52,319 nt of DNA. Origin: Oscillospiraceae bacterium. GTDB taxonomy: Bacteria; Bacillota; Clostridia; UMGS1810. Where the stretch lies: contig JAJXRJ010000011.1 of assembly GCA_021629085.1 (NCBI GenBank), positions 1 to 52,319 of the forward strand, written 5' to 3'. Of this stretch, positions 1-9,198 are shown piece after piece (positions within the stretch are counted from its first letter, which is position 1; every line of letters begins with the position of its first letter). Below the pieces are notes generated by a model. It was not told the origin of the DNA and did not search any database. It saw only the letters and a list, made by a program, of their open reading frames with translations. The position numbers and the translations under genes were made by a program.

Positions 1-22
1 ATATTATATAGGGGGAAGGAAG

Positions 23-3000
23 ATGAAACAAAAGAACGTTCTGTCTTTATTGCTCGCAGTTGTGTACATATTCAGTATATGCGCGGCTGCGCCGGTGTTT
101 GCGGACGACAATACCGCGGGGAAAATCATAAACATCCCATTCACCGGATTTGACACCGCTACAGACGGATATTCGAGTGGGAGCAACATCAATCCGTCTA
201 ATGCATGGGCAAGCCTGCTGCCGGGAACGGCATCTGAATACTTGCCGGATGAAGGGGCGGTCTCCATTTTCAGCGGCACAGAAGTGTCGGGGTCAGAGCA
301 GTTCGGCCGCCGCTTTTTAAACGATGTGCCGGCGCTGGACGAGGCCCCTTATAAAATTGTGGGCAAGTTAAATGTCAAGCCGGTATCCGGCGCCACCTAT
401 TTCCGGCTCACCGACGAAGGCAACAGCGGGTCGGCGGGCGGAAGCAAGGCTTCCATTTTGCAGGTGGGATCCAGCGGATACGTAGGTATTCAAAGGGATA
501 ACGGCGGTGCGACGGATGTCAAGCAGGTGGCCACGCTCACACCCGGCGAGTGGGTGAACGCCGTATTTGTAATTGACGTGACAGCATCTGACGGCACCAA
601 CACTGCAACCTATTACATTAATGGCGAAACCTATACCACCACGTATGACAAGAGCATCATCACCGCGGCCTATCCCAAGGTGCGGTTTCAAAACGGCGTC
701 AACGCCAAGGCGTGGATTGATAACCTGGGCATTTATACTGCAAAAAGCAGCAGCTTGCCCGCGCTTACTGCAAAAGCTGAGACAAAGGACGGCGCGGTGT
801 ATATTGAATTTTCCAACGAAGTCTTTATAGGCGCATTTAAAGACGCTGCCAATCCAGAAAACAGTATTGTGACTGTAACGGGCCAGGACGGTGTGGCAAA
901 AGCCGTGCCCATGAGCCAAATATCGGTTATGCGCGACAATGTGACGCTCGCCATCGCGCCCGGGGCATTTACAGACGGTACCGAATATACAGTGGCCATA
1001 GGCGCGGGGTTAAAGGACGTTTTGGGCACGGAGCTCTCAGGGCAGGCCGCATTTCCCGTAACGGTTACACCCGTCATACCCGACCCGGTTTATAAAACCG
1101 ATTTGTTGCTGTTCACCGATTTTTCGGACGATAATACCTATTCGATGGATATTGTCGGCATTGCGGATGCAACGGTGTGGGCGCCTTCCAATGCCGATAC
1201 CAAGAGCAGCCTTGTAAAGCTTTCGGATGGCATGCAAATTTTCTCCGCGAAAAATTTGTCCGGCACAGATGCAATTGCAGGCAGCCAGTTTTATCATAAA
1301 AAGCTGGACAACGCCTTCCCGGCAGCAAGTGATGCGCCCTACAAGCTTGTGGGCACACTCAGCGCAAAGCTGTCCGACGGCAGCGGCATTTTCTACCGGC
1401 TCATCAAGCAGGATACCAGCTCCGCCGCAACCCTGTTTGCCCTCACAAAATCCGGCGACAAGGTTTTGGTCGGGATGCCCAAAGAGGGCGCAACAGATGT
1501 GACGGCGACCACCCCAATTGCCGAAATTGCGCTTGACGAATGGGTAAACGTCACTTATGTAATTGACGTGACGGCTGCGGACGGCACCAACACTGCCACT
1601 TATTATGTGAATGGTAAAAAGGCTGGCACCACCGCATTTTCCAAGGAAGTCATCACGGCCCGGCATCCGTATGTGCGGTTCCAAAACGGCGCTGCGTCCG
1701 TGGGCGCCGTGAGCAACTTAGGCCTTTACGCAGTTTCTTCAAACGATCTGCCGCCGTTTACCGCGTCCATCGACAGCAGTAAGCGGTATGATGCGCAAAA
1801 GGACCGCGTAGCAATTGTATTTTCGAACGAAATTGAAAAAACCGCTTTTGCAAATCCCGATGATGAAACAAACAGCGTGCTCACCATTAAGCGGAGCAGC
1901 AGCGAGGAAACCATCCTTCCCATGGACAGCTTGACTGTGGGTGCGGATGGGAAATCGCTTTTGATTGACAATTCCTATCTCACCGATGGTTCGTCCTATG
2001 AGGTTGCCATCCGCGGCGAAGTGAAGGACGTGCTGGGCACCGCGCTTACGGGTGAAACAGTGCTCACCTTTGAAACCTTGAAAAACGAAGTCTTGACAAA
2101 CTTCCCCTTTACGGCATTTTCCTCGGAGGATGACGGCTATTCGCCCATTGTCTCCAACAGTAGTACTACGGCTTGGAGGCCGTGGAACAGCAAGACGGTC
2201 ACCGAATATTTGCCCGAAGAGCACGCGGTAAAATTCTTTACGCAGGACACAGCGGGCTCCCAGCAGTTTGGACGGATGATGACCAGCGCCATTCCGGCCG
2301 CAAGTGAAGCGCCGTTTTCGGTTGTAGGCAAGGCAAGCATCCGCGCAATCAACGGCGGGTTTGGCCTGCGCCTGCTAAACGAGGGCAAAGGTACGGTTGC
2401 AACCCTGCTGCATTTGCGTAACCAGGGCGACGGCACCTCTGTGGTGTCGCTTCAGACAAACGGCGGGAGCAACGATAAAATCACAACGGCTGCCACAGTA
2501 TCCGCGGATCAATACACAGATGTATTGTTTAAAATTGACGTGACCGACACCGACGGCACCAACACCATGACGCTGTATTTAAACGGGGCGGAATATACCA
2601 CCTCCTTTGATAAAAGCGTGTTTGCAGAGGCCCGCCCCGGTGCGCGGTTCCAAAACGATACAAACGGAGTCGGCGCAGTGCGCAGCATTGGTATGTACAC
2701 TGTGATCGGCGCTGCACAGCCTCTTACGGCGGCGCTGGAAAACACCGTTGTGGACGCCCTGAACGAGGACGTCTGCCTGACATTCTCCAATGAAATTGAA
2801 TTATCCTCCTTTGCGGATCCAACAAATCCGGAAGACAGCCTTCTCACACTTTCGGACGGCAGTGTAAGTGTGCCCGTCCCCATGTCCATGCTTTCGGTAG
2901 ACGCAGAACAGCACAAAACACTTTTTATTTCCGGCGAGATGCTGGATGCGCCGGCGACTTACACAATTATTGTGGATGCGGCTGTGCAGGATATTTTCAA

Positions 3001-5557
3001 AACAGCCATCACCGGCACGCGCGAATTTGAGTTTACCACGATTTCCACCGTGCCCATCAAAGGCGCGGAAGTAACCGCAACTTCCACCGCCCCCGAATCC
3101 GCCCCCGCGTATGCGAACGACCGCTATGCAGACACTTACTGGGAAGCGGCTTCTGACGGGGAGAGCAGCATCACATTTGCCATGGAATCGGCGCAGTCGT
3201 TTAACGCCACCGCGCTCAATGTACTGACGTCTGTGCCGTCCTACAAAATATCAGTGAAGGCAGAGGAATCCGACCCCTGGACCGTAGTGGCGGATCGTCC
3301 GTACAACCTCCGGTCCGGCATCGTGCGGGATGTGTTTGACCAGGTTACTGCAAAATACATCATGGTGACATTTTACGGCAATCGGACGCAAGGTATGACC
3401 GACCGCGTGGCCGCAATGCTTGCTGACATCAATATTGCCACCATCGATGAAAAAGCAGATACAAAAGCAGACTGGAATCCTGAGGCAGCAACGGCGGTGT
3501 ATGGAGCGGACGGCAGTTTGATCCCGTCACTTTCAGGCCAAAGCTTTGGCGCGGCAGTCCTCTATTTGAACGGTGTCGAGGCCAGCATCCCGTTTAAGCT
3601 CCCCAGGGTCAATGAAGACGGATATGCGTTTGAAGAACTTCCGGTCACCTTTGACAGCCTGCCGGAGGGTGTTGACTATCAGGACGGCACGCTCCATATT
3701 GCGGCGTCTGTTGCATCGGGAAGTACCGCACAATTTACCAGCGCGGACGGTACGCCGCACACCCTGGTGTTTACCAGCGATTTGGCCCGGTTCCGTCCAG
3801 TCGTGCAGTCCACCTGCCAGGATGGCTCTTCCGGCGCAAACGCGGTGGACGGCAATACGCAAACCGCCTGGGTAAGCAGCACAATCACCAATCCATCCAC
3901 CATTGCAGAGCAAATGCAGTATCTTACGGTGGATTTGCAAACGCCTGTAACCATCAACAAAGCGGTCATCCATCACACCGTTTCAAACAATGGCGCAGAC
4001 CGCATCAATACCTTCTCCATCCTGGTTTCAAACGACAACAAAACCTGGCAGATGGTGAAGGACACCGAGTTTGCACAGGGCACCGACGGCGAGCATGTGT
4101 ATCTGTTCGCGCCGGTCACCGCGCGCTATGTGAGATACAGCGCAGTGCTGCAAACCTCCGGCAACCGCTGGGCAACGCTTTCCAGCCTGAGTGTGTACAA
4201 CACCCGCGCCAAAAGCATCACCCTCAACCTGCCGGCGAGCATAAACCCGTCCGACGGCGAAGAAATTTTGCTCTCTGCCAGCGTAACAGATGGCGAGGGT
4301 GTTACCACTGACGTCACAAGCGCGGCCTCTTATGCGACGGCATATGCCGGTCTTTCCCTTGACGGCCGCATCTTGACCGCAGCAGCGGACTGCCCGGCCG
4401 GGACGGCGGAAATTTCCGCATCGTTTGGCGGCGCATCCGACACCAAAACCATTCTGGTCAGTCAAACGGTCTCTGTGAAAAACTTCCAGTTCGACGCGGG
4501 CACGCTGGAAGCGGGCAAAACCGTGACTGCCAGTGCCAAGGTGCGCAGGACCTCCAGCCTGCCGGGCGGCGCAGTGCAGATGTTTGCAGCGTATTATGAG
4601 GACGGCGCGCTCAAGGCCATTCAAATGGAACCAGTGGAAATTCCCGTCTCCGAGGATTACACGGATGTTTCGGCATCGCTTACCTTGCCTGCAGCGGTTT
4701 CCGGCAGCGGATATGTGAAGGCATTTTTGTGGGATGCGGCGACCATTGCGCCGGTCGTTTCGCCTATTGGGATGGGCGAAACTGCATTGCCGGCAAGCCG
4801 CAATATGGTGGATTTTGACGGCATGGAATTTTACCTGTGTATCGGGCAGTCCAACATGGCGGGCTATCAAAATCAAATTCCCGAAGAGGCCGACCCGTCC
4901 GATCTGCCCATCCCGGACGGCATCTACCTGGCCAACAAGAGCGATGTATTTGTGCCGGCCACACACAGCTATTCGCAGTATTCTACGGCAATGGAAAACA
5001 ACAAATCCCAGACGGCAAACTCGCAAATCAGCATGACCTACAGCTTTTCTTTGAAAATGCGCGAAACTATGCCGGACTATAAAAAGCTCGGTCTGGTGGT
5101 CAATCCGCGCAGCGGCTCCAACATCAACAACTGGACGAAAGTTCCGCCCGCCGGATCCAACATGTACCCCGAGGCTGTGCGCCGCGCCCAGGCTGCAATT
5201 TTAGACGGCGCAGTTATAAAGGGCATTTTGTGGCATCAGGGCGAGTCCAACCGCAATGATTTGGACTATTTGAAAAAGCTCTATACGCTTGTCGAGGATT
5301 TGCGTGCTGACTTAGGGATGCCTGACCTTCCGTTCGTGTGCGGCGAGGTGAATGAGCGCAGCGATAACAGCTATGCCGCTTCAGTGGGCTTTAACGAGCG
5401 GCTGAACCTAGCGCCGCAGTTTATACCAAACTGCCTTGTCGTATCTCAAGAAGGGACCTCCACTCCGGACGCCGATAAATCGCACTTTGACCGCTCGTCG
5501 CAGATTCTTTTGGGAGAGAGGTATTACGAGGCGATGAAAACGCTTTTGACACGGTAA
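23..5557 (+). CDS. Giant secreted multidomain SGNH/CE6-like acetylesterase
   Basis: 1844 residues with a clear signal peptide (residues 1-28, Lys start, Leu/Val core, cleavage near AAAPVFA). Three repeats follow, each a concanavalin/LamG-like sandwich (shared 'DVTASDGTNTATYY'-type strand) plus an Ig-like domain (shared 'FSNE' strand and 'GLKDVLGT'-type end), at about 30-350, 355-680 and 690-1015. Two F5/8 type C (discoidin-like) domains lie at about 1020-1150 and 1260-1395, then an Ig-like domain and a 100-residue module ending 'KAFLWDA'. The C-terminal catalytic domain (about 1600-1844) has the sialate-O-acetylesterase/CE6 signatures GQSNM (nucleophile Ser near 1610), WHQGES (near 1737) and a late DKSHFD that can supply the Asp/His. 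Likely removes acetyl groups from a glycan outside the cell while the other domains bind polysaccharide. No LPXTG, SLH or dockerin motif was seen, so the attachment mode is unknown. ATG follows GGAAGGAAG. Substrate is not determinable. Confidence 0.85.
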   Translation: MKQKNVLSLLLAVVYIFSICAAAPVFADDNTAGKIINIPFTGFDTATDGYSSGSNINPSNAWASLLPGTASEYLPDEGAVSIFSGTEVSGSEQFGRRFLNDVPALDEAPYKIVGKLNVKPVSGATYFRLTDEGNSGSAGGSKASILQVGSSGYVGIQRDNGGATDVKQVATLTPGEWVNAVFVIDVTASDGTNTATYYINGETYTTTYDKSIITAAYPKVRFQNGVNAKAWIDNLGIYTAKSSSLPALTAKAETKDGAVYIEFSNEVFIGAFKDAANPENSIVTVTGQDGVAKAVPMSQISVMRDNVTLAIAPGAFTDGTEYTVAIGAGLKDVLGTELSGQAAFPVTVTPVIPDPVYKTDLLLFTDFSDDNTYSMDIVGIADATVWAPSNADTKSSLVKLSDGMQIFSAKNLSGTDAIAGSQFYHKKLDNAFPAASDAPYKLVGTLSAKLSDGSGIFYRLIKQDTSSAATLFALTKSGDKVLVGMPKEGATDVTATTPIAEIALDEWVNVTYVIDVTAADGTNTATYYVNGKKAGTTAFSKEVITARHPYVRFQNGAASVGAVSNLGLYAVSSNDLPPFTASIDSSKRYDAQKDRVAIVFSNEIEKTAFANPDDETNSVLTIKRSSSEETILPMDSLTVGADGKSLLIDNSYLTDGSSYEVAIRGEVKDVLGTALTGETVLTFETLKNEVLTNFPFTAFSSEDDGYSPIVSNSSTTAWRPWNSKTVTEYLPEEHAVKFFTQDTAGSQQFGRMMTSAIPAASEAPFSVVGKASIRAINGGFGLRLLNEGKGTVATLLHLRNQGDGTSVVSLQTNGGSNDKITTAATVSADQYTDVLFKIDVTDTDGTNTMTLYLNGAEYTTSFDKSVFAEARPGARFQNDTNGVGAVRSIGMYTVIGAAQPLTAALENTVVDALNEDVCLTFSNEIELSSFADPTNPEDSLLTLSDGSVSVPVPMSMLSVDAEQHKTLFISGEMLDAPATYTIIVDAAVQDIFKTAITGTREFEFTTISTVPIKGAEVTATSTAPESAPAYANDRYADTYWEAASDGESSITFAMESAQSFNATALNVLTSVPSYKISVKAEESDPWTVVADRPYNLRSGIVRDVFDQVTAKYIMVTFYGNRTQGMTDRVAAMLADINIATIDEKADTKADWNPEAATAVYGADGSLIPSLSGQSFGAAVLYLNGVEASIPFKLPRVNEDGYAFEELPVTFDSLPEGVDYQDGTLHIAASVASGSTAQFTSADGTPHTLVFTSDLARFRPVVQSTCQDGSSGANAVDGNTQTAWVSSTITNPSTIAEQMQYLTVDLQTPVTINKAVIHHTVSNNGADRINTFSILVSNDNKTWQMVKDTEFAQGTDGEHVYLFAPVTARYVRYSAVLQTSGNRWATLSSLSVYNTRAKSITLNLPASINPSDGEEILLSASVTDGEGVTTDVTSAASYATAYAGLSLDGRILTAAADCPAGTAEISASFGGASDTKTILVSQTVSVKNFQFDAGTLEAGKTVTASAKVRRTSSLPGGAVQMFAAYYEDGALKAIQMEPVEIPVSEDYTDVSASLTLPAAVSGSGYVKAFLWDAATIAPVVSPIGMGETALPASRNMVDFDGMEFYLCIGQSNMAGYQNQIPEEADPSDLPIPDGIYLANKSDVFVPATHSYSQYSTAMENNKSQTANSQISMTYSFSLKMRETMPDYKKLGLVVNPRSGSNINNWTKVPPAGSNMYPEAVRRAQAAILDGAVIKGILWHQGESNRNDLDYLKKLYTLVEDLRADLGMPDLPFVCGEVNERSDNSYAASVGFNERLNLAPQFIPNCLVVSQEGTSTPDADKSHFDRSSQILLGERYYEAMKTLLTR

Positions 5558-5629
5558 ATTTGGGCGGAATGAATTTTTGCTGTAATTCCATGTGGGCAAG
5601 ATAGCAATTCATTTTGATGTAATTTTATT

Positions 5630-5670
5630 AAAAGTGATTGGGTGCTGTTTTCACTCAATCACTTTTTTAT
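5630..5670 (+). terminator. Terminator of the giant esterase gene
   Basis: An AAAAGTGATTG arm and a CAATCACTTTTTT arm around a short loop, ending in a T-run, about 75 bases after the stop codon at 5557. Confidence 0.75.
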
Positions 5671-5733
5671 TCTTTTTGGTCTCACATGGATTGTAAACTT
5701 ACTATTTTTTTGGATTAAATTTTTGAAAATCTC

Positions 5734-5762
5734 TTGCAATCTGCTTTTATCTGTGTTATAAT
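5734..5762 (+). promoter_or_regulatory. Promoter of tRNA-Glu(CTC)
   Basis: -35 TTGCAA (5734-5739), 17-base spacer, -10 TATAAT (5757-5762), ending 28 bases before the tRNA. Confidence 0.75.
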
Positions 5763-5790
5763 ATTTAGGTCATCGACATTATAACCATAC

Positions 5791-5865
5791 GGCCCGTTGG
5801 TCAAGCGGCTAAGACATCGCCCTCTCAAGGCGAAAACACGAGTTCGATTCTCGTACGGGTCACCA
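5791..5865 (+). tRNA. tRNA-Glu (anticodon CTC)
   Basis: Acceptor stem GGCCCGT pairs with ACGGGTC (one G-T wobble). The anticodon stem TCGCC/GGCGA encloses loop CTCTCAA, giving anticodon CTC (codon GAG). The T-arm has GTTCGATTC and the 3' CCA is encoded (5863-5865). It reads alone, with its own promoter and terminator. Its 3' flank closely resembles the flank of tRNA-Glu(TTC) at the other end of the window. Confidence 0.97.
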
Positions 5866-5868
5866 CGT

Positions 5869-5897
5869 CGGAACAAGTTTCGCTTGTTCCGATTTTT
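5869..5897 (+). terminator. Terminator of tRNA-Glu(CTC)
   Basis: Perfect 9-base stem CGGAACAAG/CTTGTTCCG with loop TTTCG, then ATTTTT, starting three bases after the tRNA CCA. The same hairpin, with compensating base changes, follows tRNA-Glu(TTC). Confidence 0.85.
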
Positions 5898-5938
5898 ATA
5901 TAAAAAATCAACCGCCCGCTTCACTGTTCCTCCTTTTC
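5869..5938 (+). repeat. tRNA-Glu 3'-flank repeat, copy 1
   Basis: The copy after tRNA-Glu(CTC): hairpin at 5869-5891, then a box at about 5906-5938 matching the flank of tRNA-Glu(TTC). Includes the terminator listed separately. Confidence 0.8.
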
Positions 5939-6103
5939 CCCACAAAAGCACCGCTTTTACGGGGGGCCCAAAACCCGTCGCCGCTTCCTTGCTGCTCTGT
6001 TTCTCTTTTTTCGAAAAACATCCGTACGCGTTGTTGCTTCTTTATTTATTGCAATATTAAAAGCGGTTGCCTCTTAAAAATTGATTTACAAAAAGGCGGA
6101 ATC
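5898..6103. other. Gene-free stretch with part of a tRNA-Glu flank repeat
   Basis: Bases 5906-5936 match the 3' flank of tRNA-Glu(TTC). A second stem-loop (about 5938-5965: CCCC, AAAAGC/GCTTTT, GGGG) follows. Open frames here run through the tRNA or its complement and are not credible genes. No strong promoter for the next gene was found. Confidence 0.5.
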
Positions 6104-6712
6104 ATGATGAAAAAAACTCCACGTTCCTACTCTGTTTTGACCATTATATCCTGTATTGCATTGCTCATAGCAGGCATTATTCGGTTTTATCAGGGAGACA
6201 TGGAACTTTTTTTGATTGCACTGCTTGCCGCTGCACTCATTGTTGGTGTTCGGTTGTGCGCATTTGTGCCAGTGGTGCTTCGGCTGGGCATCGTACTGTT
6301 TATTATTGCCGCCATGCTTTTTGGCAAGGTATGTAATGTTTACGCTGTCATTTTTGGCTATGATAAAATCCTGCACTTTTTGTCCGGGCTTTTGCTGGCG
6401 CTCTTTGGCTATTTTCTGTTTAACCGGCTGGGGGGAAATCCCAAAACGCACCTTCGGCTGGCGCTTTGGTTCAGCTTCCTGTTTGCATCCGGCGCGGCAG
6501 GCGTGTGGGAAATTTATGAGTTTACGGTAGACGCGCTTTTGGGCATGCATTCCCAGCCAGATTTGACAGACACCATGTGGGATATCATCATGGGCAATGT
6601 GAGCGGACTGCTCGGCAGTCTATTCCTTTTTATCCATATCAATAAACGTCCGTTTACACTCCTTATGCCGCTGGAACAAAAAAATGACCATAAAAACGCG
6701 CTAAAAAAGTAG
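6104..6712 (+). CDS. Integral membrane protein, YjdF/DUF2238-like
   Basis: 202 residues with about five or six membrane segments (about 13-30, 36-52, 56-80, 85-105, 118-135, 160-178). Conserved-looking polar positions sit beside or inside the membrane: 'DKILHF', 'WEIYEF' and 'DTMWDIIMGN', a pattern I associate with the DUF2238/YjdF family of uncharacterised membrane proteins. Function is unknown, although the buried His, Glu and Asp residues could suggest metal or ion handling (inference). ATG at 6104 is followed at once by a second ATG (6107); GGCGGA lies just upstream. Monocistronic, closed by the terminator at 6721. Confidence 0.7.
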   Translation: MMKKTPRSYSVLTIISCIALLIAGIIRFYQGDMELFLIALLAAALIVGVRLCAFVPVVLRLGIVLFIIAAMLFGKVCNVYAVIFGYDKILHFLSGLLLALFGYFLFNRLGGNPKTHLRLALWFSFLFASGAAGVWEIYEFTVDALLGMHSQPDLTDTMWDIIMGNVSGLLGSLFLFIHINKRPFTLLMPLEQKNDHKNALKK

Positions 6713-6720
6713 ATAAAACA

Positions 6721-6757
6721 TCCCGCAAGGCTTAACATTGTCTTGCGGAATTTTTTA
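6721..6757 (+). terminator. Terminator of the YjdF-like gene
   Basis: Stem CCGCAAG (6723-6729) / CTTGCGG (6742-6748) followed by AA and a six-T run. Confidence 0.8.
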
Positions 6758-6865
6758 TTTATCATCAAGCATCGTTTGTTCCATTTCCATTTAGAAAAAT
6801 ACATATCCAAAGGCACAAAAAGCCCTTTTGACACAAGATTTAAAACGCAAAGGAGCATATAGACC

Positions 6866-7510
6866 ATGAAGCTACTCATTGTTGAAGATGATATTGCGCT
6901 AAACAATGGCATTGCATTATCGTTCCATACGGATACGGTTCTGCAATCCTTTTGCATAGAGGATGCCCGGAAAAAATTGGATGGCAGTATTGACCTCATC
7001 ATTCTCGACATCAATTTGCCAGACGGAAACGGGATTGATTTTTGTTGTGAAATACGAAAAACAAGTAAAATCCCGATTATTTTTCTAACGGCAAACGATA
7101 TGGAAATAGACATTGTAACAGGCCTTGAAAGCGGTGCGGACGACTATATCACAAAGCCATTTTCATTGGCGGTGCTTCGGGCACGGGTAAACGCCGTTGC
7201 CCGCCGCAAAAAACCTGATCATAATATATTTAAAACCGAGAATTTTTCCTTTGATTTTGACAACATGCTCTTTTTTGCCGGCAATCGCCCGGTAGAGCTC
7301 AGTAAAACAGAACAGCGGCTGTTAAAAATCCTGGTTGCAAACCGGGGTACAACCCTTTCGCGGGACATGCTGATTGACAGGGTGTGGACGGGCGGAGCGG
7401 AATTTGTGGAGGAAAACGCACTGTCGGTTACCATAAAACGGTTGCGGCAAAAACTTCCGGGAATACCGCTGAAAACGGTGTACGGAATCGGCTATATATG
7501 GGAGAAATGA
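6866..7510 (+). CDS. OmpR-family response regulator
   Basis: 214 residues. The receiver domain (about 1-112) has acidic residues in 'VEDD', phospho-acceptor Asp near 48 in 'LIILDINLPD', the Thr in 'FLTAND' and Lys near 99 in 'TKPFS'. The OmpR/PhoB winged-helix domain (about 122-214) ends 'LKTVYGIGYIWEK'. It should bind promoter DNA when phosphorylated by the kinase encoded next. AAAGGAG precedes the ATG with good spacing. Its end runs directly into the kinase gene, so the two are co-translated. The nearby ABC pair suggests the circuit responds to an antimicrobial peptide or envelope stress, as in Bce/Vra-type modules (inference from context). Confidence 0.95.
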   Translation: MKLLIVEDDIALNNGIALSFHTDTVLQSFCIEDARKKLDGSIDLIILDINLPDGNGIDFCCEIRKTSKIPIIFLTANDMEIDIVTGLESGADDYITKPFSLAVLRARVNAVARRKKPDHNIFKTENFSFDFDNMLFFAGNRPVELSKTEQRLLKILVANRGTTLSRDMLIDRVWTGGAEFVEENALSVTIKRLRQKLPGIPLKTVYGIGYIWEK

Positions 7511-7512
7511 AT

Positions 7513-8427
7513 ATGAACTATTTTTTAATAGCAGTTATTGTTGTCTTGCTGATCGTGCTTTGGGTGGTTTATATCCGAATGTCAAAATTGCTTGCCAGCC
7601 TAGACAGCATGATAGAAGCGGCGGCAAGCGGCAGTTTTTTAGAAAGCGAGTACAGTGAAAAACGGTTGTCCAAATTAGAGTCGAAAATGTATCGCTATCT
7701 CACAGCGGGAAAAACAGCACACCGGCAGATTACCAATGAAAAGAATCAGATTCAAACCTTGGTAAGCGATATCTCCCATCAGACCAAAACACCTGTTTCC
7801 AATATCCTTTTGTATACGCAGCTTCTTTTGGAAGCACCGGAGCTAAATAAACCTGCCAAAAATCTTGTGGCACAGATTGGCCTGCAGGCTGAAAAACTCC
7901 GCTTTCTCATTGGATCCCTGGTAAAAATTGCCAGGCTTGAAAATGGTATTCTTGCGGTGCTGCCACAAAAAAACAGCATTGAAAAATTGCTAAGCAGCCT
8001 TGATTTCACAGCACAGGCACAGGCAAAAAACATTGAATTATCCATTGGCAATGCAGAGCATCTGACCGCATATTTTGATTTCAAATGGACACTGGAAGCG
8101 CTTTCTAATATTCTTGACAATGCGATAAAATATACACCTGCGGGCGGCAGGGTCAGCGTCACGGCACAGGAATATGAATTGTTTATACGGATTGACGTAA
8201 AAGACACAGGCATTGGCATAAGCGAAGAGGAAAGCGCCAAGGTGTTTTTAAGATTTTACCGTTCGCCCCGCGTTGCACAAGAACAGGGCGTAGGCATCGG
8301 CCTTTATCTTGCCCGTGAGATCCTTGCCAGAGAAAATGGCTATATGAAAATCACCTCAAAAGTAAATGAAGGCGCAACCTTTTCCTTATTTTTGCCGAAA
8401 ATCAATCAAAATGTGTCAAAACTGTAA
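7513..8427 (+). CDS. Sensor histidine kinase with minimal sensor
   Basis: About 304 residues. There is one N-terminal membrane helix (about 3-22) and almost no extracellular part, then a linker, the H-box 'SDISHQTKTPVSN' (phospho-His near 91) and an HATPase domain with N-box 'NILDNAIKYTP', G1 'DTGIGIS' and G2 'GVGIGLYLA'. With no external domain it probably senses through its membrane partner or the ABC transporter, as intramembrane-sensing kinases do (family knowledge plus inference). Two starts are possible: ATG 7507 overlaps the regulator's stop codon, but ATG 7513 has better spacing from GGGAG and is chosen. A strong hairpin with T-run follows at 8466. Confidence 0.92.
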   Translation: MNYFLIAVIVVLLIVLWVVYIRMSKLLASLDSMIEAAASGSFLESEYSEKRLSKLESKMYRYLTAGKTAHRQITNEKNQIQTLVSDISHQTKTPVSNILLYTQLLLEAPELNKPAKNLVAQIGLQAEKLRFLIGSLVKIARLENGILAVLPQKNSIEKLLSSLDFTAQAQAKNIELSIGNAEHLTAYFDFKWTLEALSNILDNAIKYTPAGGRVSVTAQEYELFIRIDVKDTGIGISEEESAKVFLRFYRSPRVAQEQGVGIGLYLAREILARENGYMKITSKVNEGATFSLFLPKINQNVSKL

Positions 8428-8465
8428 GACTTCAGAAAGATTTTAGACAGAATTTCTTGCTAGAA

Positions 8466-8497
8466 TGGGATTATATCAAATATAATCCCATTTTTTT
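8466..8497 (+). terminator. Terminator or attenuator between kinase and ABC genes
   Basis: Perfect 10-base stem TGGGATTATA/TATAATCCCA, loop TCAAA, seven Ts. It lies only about 24 bases before the ABC start codon, with no obvious promoter in between, so it may set a partial read-through level. Confidence 0.85.
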
Positions 8498-8520
8498 ATA
8501 AATAACGTGGAGGTATCAGT

Positions 8521-9198
8521 ATGGGAATCCTTGAAACAAATCGCTTAACAAAATATTACGGAACCGGCGACACAATGGTAAAGGCGCTTGACGGCGTGGA
8601 CTTTTCCGTAGATGACGGAGAATTTGTCGCAATTGTCGGCACATCGGGAAGCGGTAAATCAACGCTCTTACATATGATCGGTGGGCTGGACAGGCCGACT
8701 TCGGGAACGGTAACCGTTGCAGGAAAAGAAATTTTCTCATTAAAAGAGGATGCGCTCACCATATTTCGCCGCAGGAAGATTGGATTTATCTTTCAGAGCT
8801 ATAATCTTGTGCCGGTATTAAATGTTTACGAAAATATTGTCCTCCCGATTGAATTGGATGGGAACAAAGTAGATCAGGCGCACATTGATAACATTATTGA
8901 AACCTTGGGGCTTCCATCAAAGGTAAACAGCCTGCCCAACCAGCTATCCGGCGGGCAGCAGCAGCGGGTTGCAATCGCCCGCGCCCTTGCAACCAAGCCA
9001 GCCATTATCCTCGCCGACGAGCCGACCGGAAACTTAGACAGCAAGACGAGCCTTGACGTATTAGGGCTTTTAAAGATAACAAGCGACAAATTCAAGCAGA
9101 CCATGGTTGTGATTACCCATAATGAAGAAATTGCACAGATGGCGGATCGGATCATCCGCATCGAGGACGGCAGGATTGTAGGTGGGAATCATGCTTAA
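8521..9198 (+). CDS. ABC transporter ATP-binding protein, MacB/LolD/BceA type
   Basis: 225 residues, the usual length for the MacB/LolD/BceA class. Walker A 'GTSGSGKS' (about 41-48), Q-loop 'FIFQSYNLVP', signature 'LSGGQQQRVAIARAL' (about 142-156), Walker B 'IILADEPTGNLDS', and switch His in 'VVITHNEE'. It powers the FtsX-type permease encoded next, whose start lies inside the end of this gene. GGAGG precedes the ATG. Mechanotransmission-type ABC systems of this class export or strip peptides, or extract lipoproteins; with a two-component system upstream, antimicrobial peptide resistance is the leading idea. Confidence 0.95.
   Translation: MGILETNRLTKYYGTGDTMVKALDGVDFSVDDGEFVAIVGTSGSGKSTLLHMIGGLDRPTSGTVTVAGKEIFSLKEDALTIFRRRKIGFIFQSYNLVPVLNVYENIVLPIELDGNKVDQAHIDNIIETLGLPSKVNSLPNQLSGGQQQRVAIARALATKPAIILADEPTGNLDSKTSLDVLGLLKITSDKFKQTMVVITHNEEIAQMADRIIRIEDGRIVGGNHA

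Noticed and set aside
4028..5026. Minus-strand open frame of 332 codons
   Set aside because: Antisense of the esterase gene; composition and lack of any domain point to a codon-bias shadow.
5558..5582. Short similarity near the esterase stop (GAATGAATTTTTGC) to 51933-51947
   Set aside because: About 14-18 matching AT-rich bases only; likely chance, with no shared structure.
5715..5951. Minus-strand open frame across tRNA-Glu(CTC)
   Set aside because: It is the complement of the tRNA plus its flank repeat. The second copy stops after nine codons, so no protein is conserved.
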